NCBI GenBank assembly: GCA_003003925.1
Contig: PVWP01000002.1
Location: 124,001 to 188,000, forward strand
Length of the DNA stretch: 64,000 nucleotides
Direction of reading: 5' to 3'
Source of the DNA: Aphanothece cf. minutissima CCALA 015
GTDB taxonomy: Bacteria; Cyanobacteriota; Cyanobacteriia; PCC-6307; Cyanobiaceae
Below are positions 16,386-24,480 of the stretch, in pieces. The notes beneath the pieces are model-generated. The model saw only the letters and a list, made by a program, of their open reading frames with translations, searched no databases and was not told where the DNA came from. Positions within the stretch are counted from its first letter, which is position 1; the number at the start of each line of letters is the position of its first letter. A program made the translations under genes and the position numbers.

Positions 16386-18500
16386 ATGACCACCACCCTC
16401 CAGAGCCCCCCCGCCCTGCTGGCCGGCGAGGGCCTGCCCCGCTTCGAGGCCATCACCCCCGACCAGGTGGTGACCCACATCCCGGCGCTGCTCAACACGC
16501 TCCAGGCGGAGCTCGATCGGCTGGAGGCGGATCTGGCGGCGGCGGCGGCCGAGGGCCGGAGCCTCGGCTGGTCGGAGGTGATGGACCCCCTGCAGCGGCT
16601 GGGGGAGCGGCTGCGCTGGAGCTGGGGGGTGGTGAGCCACCTCAATGGCGTCTGCAACAGCCAGGAACTGCGGGAAGCCCACGCCAGCCAGCAGGCGGCG
16701 GTGGTGGCCTTCGGCAACCGGGCCGGCCAGAGCCGGGTGCTGTTCCAGGCGCTGCGCAGCCTGCAGGCCCAGGGGGGCCTCGATGCCACCCAGGAGCGGA
16801 TCCTGACGGCGGAACTCCGCGACATGGAACTGCGGGGCGTGGGCCTGGAGGGGGAGGTCCAGGAAGCCTTCAACGCCGCCAGCCAGGAACTGGCCGAACT
16901 GGCCACCACCTTCGGCAACCGGGTGCTCGATGCCACCAACGCCTGGACCCTGCGGCTCAGCGATCCGGCCGAGGTGGAGGGCTTGCCTGAGAGCCTCAAG
17001 GAGCAGCTGGCCCAGGCCGCCCGTGATGCCGGCGATGGCGGGGCCACGGCCGCGGAGGGCCCCTGGCTGCTGGGGCTCGACATGCCCCGCTTCGGCCCCT
17101 TCCTGAAGTACAGCCGCCGCCGCGACCTGCGGGAGATCGCCTACAAGGCCCACGTGAGCCGGGCCTCAGGAGAGACCGACGGCAACTGGCCGGCGATCGA
17201 GCGGATCCTGACCCTGCGCCGGGCGCAGGCCCGGCGGCTGGGCTACGGCTCCTGGGCCGAGGTGAGCCTGGCGGCGAAGATGGCCGGTTCGGTGGATGAG
17301 GTGGAGGCCCTGCTGGAGGACCTGCGGGCCGCCGCCCATCCGGTGGCCCTTCAGGAGCTGGAGGAGCTGCGGGCCTGCGCCGCCCGGGAAGGGGCGGCCG
17401 AAGCGGACGACCTCAAGCCCTGGGATGTCAGTTTCTGGGCGGAGGTGCGGCGCCAGGAGGCTTTCGATCTCGACAGCGAGGCCCTGCGGCCCTGGTTCCC
17501 CCTGCCCCGGGTGCTCGAGGGACTGTTCAGCCTCTGCGACCGCCTGTTCGGCATCCGCATCCGCCCGGCCGATGGCGAGGCTCCGGTGTGGCATCCGGAC
17601 GTGCGCTTCTTCCGGGTCGAGGACGGCGGCAGCGGCGAGCCCCTGGCCGCCTTCTACCTCGACCCCTACAGCCGTCCCGGCAGCAAGCGCGGCGGCGCCT
17701 GGATGGACGAATGCCTGGTGCGCTCGGTGGACGCCTCGGGGCAGCCCGTGCTGCCCGTGGCCTACCTGGTGTGCAACCAGAGCCCGCCGGTGGGGGACAC
17801 CCCCAGCCTGATGACCTTCGAGGAGGTGGAAACCCTCTTTCACGAGTTCGGCCATGGCCTCCAGCACATGCTCACCACGGTGGAGCGGCCCCAGGCGGCC
17901 GGCATCAACAATGTGGAGTGGGATGCGGTGGAGCTGCCCAGCCAGTTCATGGAGAACTGGTGCTACGACCACGCCACCCTGATGGGCATGGCCCGCCACT
18001 GGCAGAGCGGCGAACCGCTGCCGGAGAGTGAATTCGCCAAGCTCCAGGCCGCCCGCACCTTCATGGGCGGTGCCGCCACCCTGCGCCAGGTGCACTTCGC
18101 CCTCACCGACCTGCGGCTCCACAGCCAGTGGACGCCGGAATGCGGCCGGACACCGGAGCAGCTGCGCCGGGAGATCGCCGCCACCACCACCGTGCTGGAG
18201 CCGATCGAGGAAGACGCCTTCCTCTGCTCCTTCGGCCACATCTTCGCCGGCGGCTATTCCGCCGGCTACTACTCCTACAAGTGGGCCGAGGTGCTCAGCG
18301 CCGACGCCTTCAGCGCCTTCGAGGAGGTGGGACTGGAGAATGAAGCGGCGATCCGGGCCACCGGCCGCCGCTTCCGCGAGACGGTGCTCAGCCTCGGCGG
18401 CAGCCGCCACCCCGGCGAGGTGTTCGAGACCTTCCGGGGCCGTCCCCCCAGCCCGGAGGCCCTGATCCGCCACTCGGGACTGGTGGCGGCAGGGGGCTGA
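16386..18500 (+). CDS. prlC: M3-family zinc oligopeptidase (oligopeptidase A type)
   Basis: The 704-residue protein is a thimet-type metallopeptidase that degrades short peptides in the cytoplasm. The zinc motif HEFGH lies at residues 486-490 (LFHEFGHGLQHMLT), and the substrate-binding stretch GYSAGYYSYKWAEVLSADAF near the C-terminus is typical of PrlC. The long N-terminal helical part and full length match the family (about 680-700). ATG at 16386 follows ndhD after 61 nt. The symbol is by homology; M3 enzymes close to bacterial oligopeptidase F are less likely given the length. Confidence 0.93.
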   Translation: MTTTLQSPPALLAGEGLPRFEAITPDQVVTHIPALLNTLQAELDRLEADLAAAAAEGRSLGWSEVMDPLQRLGERLRWSWGVVSHLNGVCNSQELREAHASQQAAVVAFGNRAGQSRVLFQALRSLQAQGGLDATQERILTAELRDMELRGVGLEGEVQEAFNAASQELAELATTFGNRVLDATNAWTLRLSDPAEVEGLPESLKEQLAQAARDAGDGGATAAEGPWLLGLDMPRFGPFLKYSRRRDLREIAYKAHVSRASGETDGNWPAIERILTLRRAQARRLGYGSWAEVSLAAKMAGSVDEVEALLEDLRAAAHPVALQELEELRACAAREGAAEADDLKPWDVSFWAEVRRQEAFDLDSEALRPWFPLPRVLEGLFSLCDRLFGIRIRPADGEAPVWHPDVRFFRVEDGGSGEPLAAFYLDPYSRPGSKRGGAWMDECLVRSVDASGQPVLPVAYLVCNQSPPVGDTPSLMTFEEVETLFHEFGHGLQHMLTTVERPQAAGINNVEWDAVELPSQFMENWCYDHATLMGMARHWQSGEPLPESEFAKLQAARTFMGGAATLRQVHFALTDLRLHSQWTPECGRTPEQLRREIAATTTVLEPIEEDAFLCSFGHIFAGGYSAGYYSYKWAEVLSADAFSAFEEVGLENEAAIRATGRRFRETVLSLGGSRHPGEVFETFRGRPPSPEALIRHSGLVAAGG

Positions 18501-18543
18501 TGGGTCCCAGCTTGACGCCCTCGGGGTTGTACCTTCAGCCCCC
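18492..18543. other. Long-loop stem at the prlC 3' end
   Basis: GGGGGCTGA (18492-18500), which includes the prlC stop codon, pairs perfectly with TCAGCCCCC (18535-18543) across a 34 nt loop that has its own small hairpin. No T-run follows on either strand, so this is not a classical intrinsic terminator. It may form a 3' end structure, or it may be chance in G+C-rich DNA. Confidence 0.3.
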
Positions 18544-18607
18544 CGGATCCTGATCGTCTCGTCCCAGGGGCCCTTGTAGCAGCCCTTGGTCACATCCCTG
18601 ACCCCGG

Positions 18608-18733
18608 TCAGGTCGTTCGGCTTCTCCCCAGCGGGTTGGCCCACAGAGAGTTGCGGCAGCCCGGGACGAAGATCTCCCACGGGTTTTCGTAGCCCCGGCT
18701 GGGGCGTTGGGCCGGGCGGCAGGGGCGAATCAT
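18608..18733 (-). other. Possible small or frameshifted gene
   Basis: The 336 nt between prlC and the next plus-strand gene holds no obvious plus-strand gene. On the minus strand an ATG at 18733 opens a 41-residue frame containing RGYENPWEIFVPGCRNSLW before a TGA at 18608-18610. A second minus frame just past its end reads NDLTGVRDVTKGCYKGPWDE (about 18625-18560), and a third gives YNPEGVKLGPI (about 18530-18500). These read like real protein rather than the usual Arg/Ala/Gly-rich shadow. A small protein, or a gene broken by frameshifts, is possible. No family is recognised. Confidence 0.3.
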
Positions 18734-18734
18734 G

Positions 18735-18749
18735 TGAGAATGGTTGTCA
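18735..18749. promoter_or_regulatory. Zur/Fur-like palindrome
   Basis: The sequence TGAGAATGGTTGTCA is an imperfect 7-1-7 inverted repeat, with TGAnAA matched by TTnTCA. This resembles Fur-superfamily operators (Zur or Fur). It lies 88 nt before the ATG of the FAD/NAD gene at 18837 and directly abuts the minus-strand ATG at 18733, so it could act in both directions. AT content is raised locally. Which Fur-family protein would bind is unknown. Confidence 0.4.
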
Positions 18750-18836
18750 TTCCGTGCCATCTCGCCATCCCCCGTCACGGCCTGTCTTCCCCGCTGGGGT
18801 CCCTGTCTCCGCTGCCGCCGGCCACCCCCGACCGCC

Positions 18837-20024
18837 ATGGCTGATCTGGTGGTCGCCGGGTCCGGTCCCCAGGCCCTCACCCTCTGCTGCCTGCTGCTGC
18901 AGAAGCGGCCCCAGTGGCGCCGGCGGCTGCGGGTGCTCGACCCCAGTGGCACCTGGCTGGAGCGCTGGAACACCCAGATGTGCCGCTACGAGATTCCGTG
19001 GCTGCGCTCCCCTTCCCCCCACCACCCCCATCCCAATCCCCACGCCCTGCGCCGTTTCGCCCAGGAGCTCCAGCGCGGGGCCGAGCTTGAGGGTCCCTAC
19101 GGCCTGCCCCACACGCAGCTGTTCGCCGATTTCTGCCGCAGTGTCGTCGCCGACTTCCAGCTGGCCGACCGGGTGGAGGCCGTGGCGGTCGAGCGGATCC
19201 GGCTCGCTCCCACCGGGGACGACGTCCTGGAGCTGGATCTGAGCGATGGCTCCGTTCTGGCCCCCCGGCGCCTGGTCATCGCCACAGGGGCCGAGGCGCC
19301 GGTGCTGCCGGACTGGGTCCGGGCCATCGAGGACCCTTACCCGGCGGAGGCCCTGCAGCACAGCCACAGCCTCGACCTCGCCGCCTGCCGGGGGCTGCCG
19401 GGGCAGCATCTGGTGATCATCGGCGGTGGCCTGACCAGCGCCCATCTGGCCCTGGGGGCCATCCGGCGGGGTGCCCGGGTCAGCCTGTTCAGCCGGCGGC
19501 CGCTGCGCCGCAAGCCCTTTGATGCCGACCCGGGCTGGCTGGGCCCCCGCTACCTCAAGGACTTCCGAGCGGAACCCTGCTGGCACCGCCGCCGTCAGCA
19601 GGTTCTGGCGGCCCGCGACGGCGGCTCGATCACCCCCGAGCTGGCCAGCCGGCTGCAACAGGCGCAGGCCGCCGGAACGCTGCAGCTGAACGAGGGCTGT
19701 CAGATCGCCTCGGCCCGGTGGCGCCAGGGCCAATGGCAACTGCACTGCCGTGATGGCCGCCGCCACCAGGCCGACCGCCTCTGGCTGGCCACCGGCCACA
19801 GCCTGGGGGTGAGCCACCACCCGCTGCTGCGCCAGCTGCAGCAGCAGCGTCCCCTGGCGCTGGTCGAGGATTGGCCCGTACTCACCGGCGACCTGCGCTG
19901 GCCCGGCACCCGGGTGCACGTCATGGGGGGACTGTCGGCGCTGCAGTTGGGACCGGCGGCCCGCAACCTGTTCGGGGGGCGGGAAGCGGCGCACCGCATC
20001 TGCCGCGCCGCCCTCAAGTCCTGA
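18837..20024 (+). CDS. FAD/NAD(P)-binding protein
   Basis: The 395-residue product has two dinucleotide-binding motifs: an N-terminal one, LVVAGSGPQALTLCCLLL (residues 4-21), and an internal one, HLVIIGGGLTSAHLALGAIRRG (about 197-218). The arrangement resembles the lysine/ornithine N-monooxygenase and related FAD-dependent oxidoreductase group. The region LERWNTQMCRYEIPWLRSP matches the part of those enzymes that positions FAD. Substrate unknown. ATG at 18837 is preferred because the Rossmann strand begins two residues later; an upstream start at 18744 would add a Cys/Arg/Pro-rich stretch. The Zur/Fur-like box upstream suggests metal control, which is inference. Confidence 0.8.
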   Translation: MADLVVAGSGPQALTLCCLLLQKRPQWRRRLRVLDPSGTWLERWNTQMCRYEIPWLRSPSPHHPHPNPHALRRFAQELQRGAELEGPYGLPHTQLFADFCRSVVADFQLADRVEAVAVERIRLAPTGDDVLELDLSDGSVLAPRRLVIATGAEAPVLPDWVRAIEDPYPAEALQHSHSLDLAACRGLPGQHLVIIGGGLTSAHLALGAIRRGARVSLFSRRPLRRKPFDADPGWLGPRYLKDFRAEPCWHRRRQQVLAARDGGSITPELASRLQQAQAAGTLQLNEGCQIASARWRQGQWQLHCRDGRRHQADRLWLATGHSLGVSHHPLLRQLQQQRPLALVEDWPVLTGDLRWPGTRVHVMGGLSALQLGPAARNLFGGREAAHRICRAALKS

Positions 20025-20095
20025 GGCCCCCTCGATAGCCTGAGACCCACTGATCCGCCCCCGGTGACGCCTGCGCCCCTTGCCGGAACGATCTG

Positions 20096-21343
20096 ATGGG
20101 AGCCCAGAGGATCCTGGTGCTCGGCGGTGGCTTCGCCGGCCTCTGGACTGCCCTGGGCGCCGCCCGCCAGCTCGATCAGCTCGGCCTCGGCCCTGACGCC
20201 GTCGAGGTGCTGCTCGTCAACCGCGACGCCTTCCACGCCATCCGCGTGCGCAACTACGAACCCGACCTGACGCCCCTGAGGGTGCCCCTGGAGATGGTGC
20301 TCGCGCCCGCCGGGGTCCGCTGGCTGGTGGGCGAGGTCGGCGGGATCGATCCGACGGCCCGGACGGTGACCGTGCATACCCCGGTCGGCGCGCAGGAACT
20401 GACCTACGACCGGCTGGTCATAGCCCTCGGCAGTGAGCTGCGGCGGCCCCAGGTCCCCGGCTTGGCCGCCCATGGCTTCGATGTCGACACCTACGGCGGC
20501 GCCTTCCGGCTGGCGGGGCACCTGGAGGCCCTGGGCGAGTGCCCCGACGGCCCCGGACGCTTTACGGCCGTGGTGGTGGGGGCGGGTCTGACCGGGATCG
20601 AGGCCGCCTGCGAGCTGCCGGACCGGCTCCAGGCCGTCCGGGAGCGTGCCGGTCTGGCCGGGCCGGGGCGGGTGGTGCTGGTGGACCATAACCCCCGGGT
20701 GGGCTCCGACATGGGGGATGGGGCGCGACCGGTGATTGAAGAGGCCCTGGCGTCCCTGGGGGTGGAGTGTCGCCTCGGTGTGCGGGTGGTGTCCCTGGAC
20801 GGCAGCGAGATCCGCTTCGATTCCGGCGAGGTCATGGCCACCGAGACGGTGGTCTGGTGTGCGGGGATGCGCGCCAGTCCGCTGGCCGCCGGCTGCGGGG
20901 TGCCCACCGATGCCTTCGGCCGGCTGCCGGTGGATGCCGATCTGCGGGTCGAGGGGCTGAGCGGCGTGTTCGCCGCCGGCGACAGCGCCCGCCTCACCCT
21001 GGAGGACGGCCACACCACCGTCATGTCCTGTCAGCACGGCCGTCCCATGGGCCGGTTCGCCGGCCACAACGCGGTCTGCGATCTGGTGGGGCTACCGCTG
21101 CTGCCGCTGCGGATCGACTGGTACACCACCATCCTCGATCTTGGTCCCTGGGGGGCCCTGTACACCGAAGGCTGGGACCGCCGGGTCGTTGCCACCGGGG
21201 AGGCGGCCAAGCGCAGCAAGCGGTTGATCAACGGCCAGCGCATCTATCCCCCCCTGAACGGCGACCGGGCCGCGATCCTGGCTGCCGCGGCGCCGGTGAT
21301 CCAGCGCCCACCACCTTTAGAGCCCCAGGAGGGCCAGCCATGA
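20096..21343 (+). CDS. NDH-2-like pyridine nucleotide-disulfide-fold oxidoreductase
   Basis: The 415-residue FAD enzyme starts with RILVLGGGFAGLWTALGAA, has a second dinucleotide site at TAVVVGAGLTGIEAACELP (about 160-178), and a C-terminal FAD contact GVFAAGDSARLT. The layout matches type II NADH dehydrogenases and related single-subunit quinone reductases. There is no CxxxxC redox pair, so it is not a disulfide reductase. A peripheral membrane NAD(P)H:quinone oxidoreductase role is likely but unproved. ATG 20096; the stop overlaps the next gene's ATG as ATGA, so the two should be co-expressed. Confidence 0.87.
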   Translation: MGAQRILVLGGGFAGLWTALGAARQLDQLGLGPDAVEVLLVNRDAFHAIRVRNYEPDLTPLRVPLEMVLAPAGVRWLVGEVGGIDPTARTVTVHTPVGAQELTYDRLVIALGSELRRPQVPGLAAHGFDVDTYGGAFRLAGHLEALGECPDGPGRFTAVVVGAGLTGIEAACELPDRLQAVRERAGLAGPGRVVLVDHNPRVGSDMGDGARPVIEEALASLGVECRLGVRVVSLDGSEIRFDSGEVMATETVVWCAGMRASPLAAGCGVPTDAFGRLPVDADLRVEGLSGVFAAGDSARLTLEDGHTTVMSCQHGRPMGRFAGHNAVCDLVGLPLLPLRIDWYTTILDLGPWGALYTEGWDRRVVATGEAAKRSKRLINGQRIYPPLNGDRAAILAAAAPVIQRPPPLEPQEGQP

Positions 21344-23535
21344 GCTCCCCAGCCAAGGAGAAGCCCACCGGCGCACCGATAGGCCGCCTCCTCGCCCTCG
21401 CCCTGCTCCTGGCCGGCGTGGGCCTGTTCTTCGGCCAGGGCTGGTATCGCCAGCTGGATCTCGCCGCCCTGCAGGCCTCCCGCGAGCAGCTGCTGGCCTG
21501 GCGGCAAGCGGCCCCGCTGGCCAGCGCCGCCGCCTTCGTGGCCGTCTACGTGCTGGTGACGGGCCTCTCCCTGCCCGGTGCCACCGTGCTCACCCTGGCG
21601 GGGGGCGCCATCTTCGGCCTGCTTCAGGGCACGGTGCTGGTGTCGATCGGCTCCACCCTGGGCGCCACGGCGGCCTGCCTGCTGGCCCGCACCCTGTTGC
21701 GGGAGCCGGTGCGGCGCCGGTTCGGCCAGCGCCTGGGGCCGATCGAGGAGGGCGTCCGCCGCGACGGCACCGCCTACCTGCTCAGCCTGCGGCTGGTGCC
21801 GGTGGTTCCCTTTGTGCTCGTCAATCTGCTGATGGGCCTCACCCCCATGCCCCTGCTGCCCTTCGCGCTCGTCTCCCAGCTGGGCATGCTGCCGGCCACC
21901 CTCGTGTACGTGAATGCCGGCACCCAGCTGGGCCAGCTCACCAGCCTGGGCGGCCTCCTCTCGCCGGCCCTGCTGGCCTCCTTCGCCCTGCTGGGACTGC
22001 TGCCCTGGATTGTGAAGCTGCTGCTGGCCCGCTGGCGTCTCTGGCGCCTCTACCGCCCCTGGCCCCGCCCCCGCCGGTTCGATCGCAACCTGATCGTCAT
22101 CGGCGCCGGGGCGGCGGGCCTGGTCACCGCCTACATCGCCGCCACCGTGCGGGCGAAGGTGACCCTGGTGGAGCGGGACCGCATGGGCGGGGACTGCCTC
22201 AACACCGGCTGCGTGCCCAGCAAGGCCCTGATCAGCACGGCCCGCCTCGCCGCCCGCCTGCGCCACGCCGACCGCTATGGCCTGGCCCCCCAGGAGCCGC
22301 GGGTGGAGCTGCGTCGGGTGCTGGAGCGGGTGCGGCAGAAGGTGGCCGCCGTCGCCCCCCACGACAGCGTCGAGCGCTACACCGCCCTCGGGGTGGACGT
22401 GCGCCTCGGCCAGGCGCGCCTGCTCAGCCCCTGGGCGGTGGCGATCACCGCCGCCGATGGCAGTGAGACCGTGCTCACGGCCCGCGCCATCGTGCTGGCC
22501 ACCGGCGCCGCGCCGGTGATCCCGGCCCTGCCCGGCATCGACACGGTGCGGGTGCTCACCAGCGAGACCCTCTGGGATGCCCTGGCCGAGCACCCCTCCC
22601 CGAGGCCCAGCCTGGTGGTGCTGGGGGGCGGGCCGATCGGCTGCGAACTGGCCCAGGCCCTGGCCCAGCTGGGCCTGCCGGTGACCCTGCTGCAGCGCAA
22701 CGACCGCCTGCTACCCCGGGAGGATCCCGAGGTGGGGGCGCTGGTGCGCGAGGTGCTGGAGCGCGACGGGGTGCGGGTGCACACCGGCTGCCGGGTGGAG
22801 CGGGTGGGGCCTGCCGCCTCGGGGGGCGTACTGGTGGCGGTGGCGGTGGATGGAGCCACCCTTCGCCTCGAGGCCGACGAACTGCTCTGCGCCGTGGGGC
22901 GCCAGGCCCGGCTGGGGGGCCACGGCCTGGAGGCCCTGGGCATCCCCACGGGCCGCACCATCGACACCGACCCCTACCTGCAGACCCTCTATCCGAACAT
23001 CCATGCCGCCGGTGATGTCGCCGGCCCCTGGCAGTTCACCCACACGGCGGCCCACCAGGCCTGGTATGCGGCCGTCAACGGGCTGTTCGATCCGATCCGC
23101 TTCGCCGTCGACGGCCGGGTGATTCCGCGCACCACCTTCACCGACCCGGAGGTGGCCCGGGTGGGACTGAACGAAACCGAGGCCGCCGCCCAGGGCGTGG
23201 CCTTCGAGGTCACCCGTTTCCCCCTGGCCGAGCTGGATCGGGCCATCGTCGAATCGGCCGAGACCGGCTTCGTCAAGGTGCTCACCGTGCCGGGGAAGGA
23301 CAGGATCCTGGGGGTGACGATCGTGGCCGAGCAGGCCGGGGAGCTGCTGGCCGAGTTCGTGCTGGCGATGCGCTGGAACCTGGGCCTGGGCAAGGTGCTG
23401 GGCACGATGCACGCCTACCCCACCCTGGCCGAAGCCAACAAGTACGTGGCCGGGAGCTGGAAGCGGGCCCACGCCCCCCAGCGCACCCTGGCCCTACTGG
23501 AGCGCTTCCACACCTGGCGCCGGGGCGGCGGCTAG
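21340..23535 (+). CDS. TVP38/TMEM64 membrane domain fused to mercuric-reductase-like disulfide oxidoreductase
   Basis: The 731-residue protein joins two modules. Residues 1-235 are a TVP38/DedA-type membrane domain with helices and the family motif LPGATVLTLAGGAIFGLLQG plus a later LRLVPVVPFVLVNLLMGL. Residues 248-725 form a class I flavin disulfide reductase: LIVIGAGAAGLVTAYIAA, the redox pair CLNTGC (Cys 286 and 291), NAD site LVVLGGGPIGCELAQ, and the C-terminal HAYPTLAEANKY dimer motif. It is closest to MerA/Lpd-like enzymes but has no MerA C-terminal Cys pair and no N-terminal metal-binding domain. The fusion tethers a dithiol reductase to the membrane. ATG 21340 overlaps the preceding stop. 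Confidence 0.92.
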   Translation: MSSPAKEKPTGAPIGRLLALALLLAGVGLFFGQGWYRQLDLAALQASREQLLAWRQAAPLASAAAFVAVYVLVTGLSLPGATVLTLAGGAIFGLLQGTVLVSIGSTLGATAACLLARTLLREPVRRRFGQRLGPIEEGVRRDGTAYLLSLRLVPVVPFVLVNLLMGLTPMPLLPFALVSQLGMLPATLVYVNAGTQLGQLTSLGGLLSPALLASFALLGLLPWIVKLLLARWRLWRLYRPWPRPRRFDRNLIVIGAGAAGLVTAYIAATVRAKVTLVERDRMGGDCLNTGCVPSKALISTARLAARLRHADRYGLAPQEPRVELRRVLERVRQKVAAVAPHDSVERYTALGVDVRLGQARLLSPWAVAITAADGSETVLTARAIVLATGAAPVIPALPGIDTVRVLTSETLWDALAEHPSPRPSLVVLGGGPIGCELAQALAQLGLPVTLLQRNDRLLPREDPEVGALVREVLERDGVRVHTGCRVERVGPAASGGVLVAVAVDGATLRLEADELLCAVGRQARLGGHGLEALGIPTGRTIDTDPYLQTLYPNIHAAGDVAGPWQFTHTAAHQAWYAAVNGLFDPIRFAVDGRVIPRTTFTDPEVARVGLNETEAAAQGVAFEVTRFPLAELDRAIVESAETGFVKVLTVPGKDRILGVTIVAEQAGELLAEFVLAMRWNLGLGKVLGTMHAYPTLAEANKYVAGSWKRAHAPQRTLALLERFHTWRRGGG

Positions 23536-24066
23536 GAACGGGTCGGGGTTGTGCAGGGCCACGCTCACCGCCACGGCACTGGCCAGCAGCAGCCACAGCA
23601 AACGCAGGCCGATCAGTCCGGCGGCGGGGCGATCCAGGCCGGCCGCCGCCGCCACGCTCACCACCGCCACCAGCAGGCCGGCCACCGTGTCGGTGGCCGC
23701 CAGCACCGGGCTGTGCAGCCAGAAGAAGAGCGTGGTGAACACGGCGAACAGCAGCCAGCCCACCCCCTCCGAGACCAGCACCAGGCCCCGGCGCCGGCCG
23801 GCAGCGTCCCCCCGGTCCTGGCAGGCACCATCCTCCGGTTGGCGGTTGGCTACCCGCGCCAGGGCCAGAAGGGAGGTGATGTTCAGCAGCAGCCACACCG
23901 GGGCGAACAGCCAGTCCGGCGGGGCGAAGGGGGGCAGACGGAAGCCGGTGTAGAAGGCGGCGTCGCCCAGCACCCCCGCCGGCCAGAAGCTGACGGCATT
24001 GGCGGCCACCAGGATCGCGGCCCCATGCCACCAGCGGAAGCGCAACGTCGGGGCGGTGGGGCTCAC
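23494..24066 (-). CDS. TspO/MBR-family-like membrane protein
   Basis: A 190-residue protein with several membrane segments. The TspO hallmark is present as FAPPDWLFAPVWLLLNIT (about residues 47-64), followed by further helices including GVGWLLFAVFTTLFFWLHSP. TspO proteins bind porphyrins and related ligands and act in stress signalling. The product is somewhat longer than a typical 160-residue TspO because of a charged loop near residues 75-95. The GTG start overlaps the VOC gene stop (GTGA at 24063-24066). Its 3' end overlaps the oxidoreductase fusion by 42 nt in the opposite direction. Confidence 0.75.
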   Translation of the reverse strand: MSPTAPTLRFRWWHGAAILVAANAVSFWPAGVLGDAAFYTGFRLPPFAPPDWLFAPVWLLLNITSLLALARVANRQPEDGACQDRGDAAGRRRGLVLVSEGVGWLLFAVFTTLFFWLHSPVLAATDTVAGLLVAVVSVAAAAGLDRPAAGLIGLRLLWLLLASAVAVSVALHNPDPFLAAAPAPGVEALQ

Positions 24067-24434
24067 GCCTGGGAGTGGAGCCCGATGGTGTTGCCTTCGG
24101 TGTCGAGCACCAGGCTCATGAAGCCGTAGGCGCCGATCGACATCTTCGGCTTGATGACGGTGCCGCCGGCGGCCGCCACCCGGCCCTCCTCCACGGCGCA
24201 GTCGTCACAGTGGAAATAGATCAGCGTGCCGCCACCGCCCGGGGCCATCCCCTCCATCTTGGCCAGGGCGCCTCCGGCCCCCACCTTGCCGTCGTCCATC
24301 GGGAAGGTGAGGTACTCCATGCCCGCATCGGGCAGGGGCTCCAGCGTCAGCTGGAACACGGCTTCGTAGAAGGCCCGGGCCCGGGCCATGTCGTCGACGT
24401 AGAGCTCAAACCAGATGACGGGATTGATGGCCAT
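24063..24434 (-). CDS. VOC-family (glyoxalase/dioxygenase fold) protein
   Basis: The 123-residue protein has the VOC pattern: an opening strand NPVIWFELYVDDMARARAFYEAVF, a middle TLIYFHCDDC, and a closing SLVLDTEGNTIGLHSQ. Such proteins usually bind a divalent metal and act on small molecules or bind drugs. Metal ligands of glyoxalase I are only partly apparent (E11, H at about 90 and H at 120 are candidates). It forms a two-gene unit with the TspO-like gene through a 4 nt overlap. Substrate unknown. Confidence 0.88.
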   Translation of the reverse strand: MAINPVIWFELYVDDMARARAFYEAVFQLTLEPLPDAGMEYLTFPMDDGKVGAGGALAKMEGMAPGGGGTLIYFHCDDCAVEEGRVAAAGGTVIKPKMSIGAYGFMSLVLDTEGNTIGLHSQA

Positions 24435-24480
24435 GGATCCGCCGATGTCCTGGGCTGAGACTAGGCCAGTAATCAGGGAA

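Noticed and set aside
14645..17083. An 812-codon minus-strand open frame opposite ndhD/prlC
   Set aside because: It is antisense to well-identified genes, Gln/His/Gly-rich from codon shadowing, and has no domain. Long antisense frames are expected at about 70% G+C.
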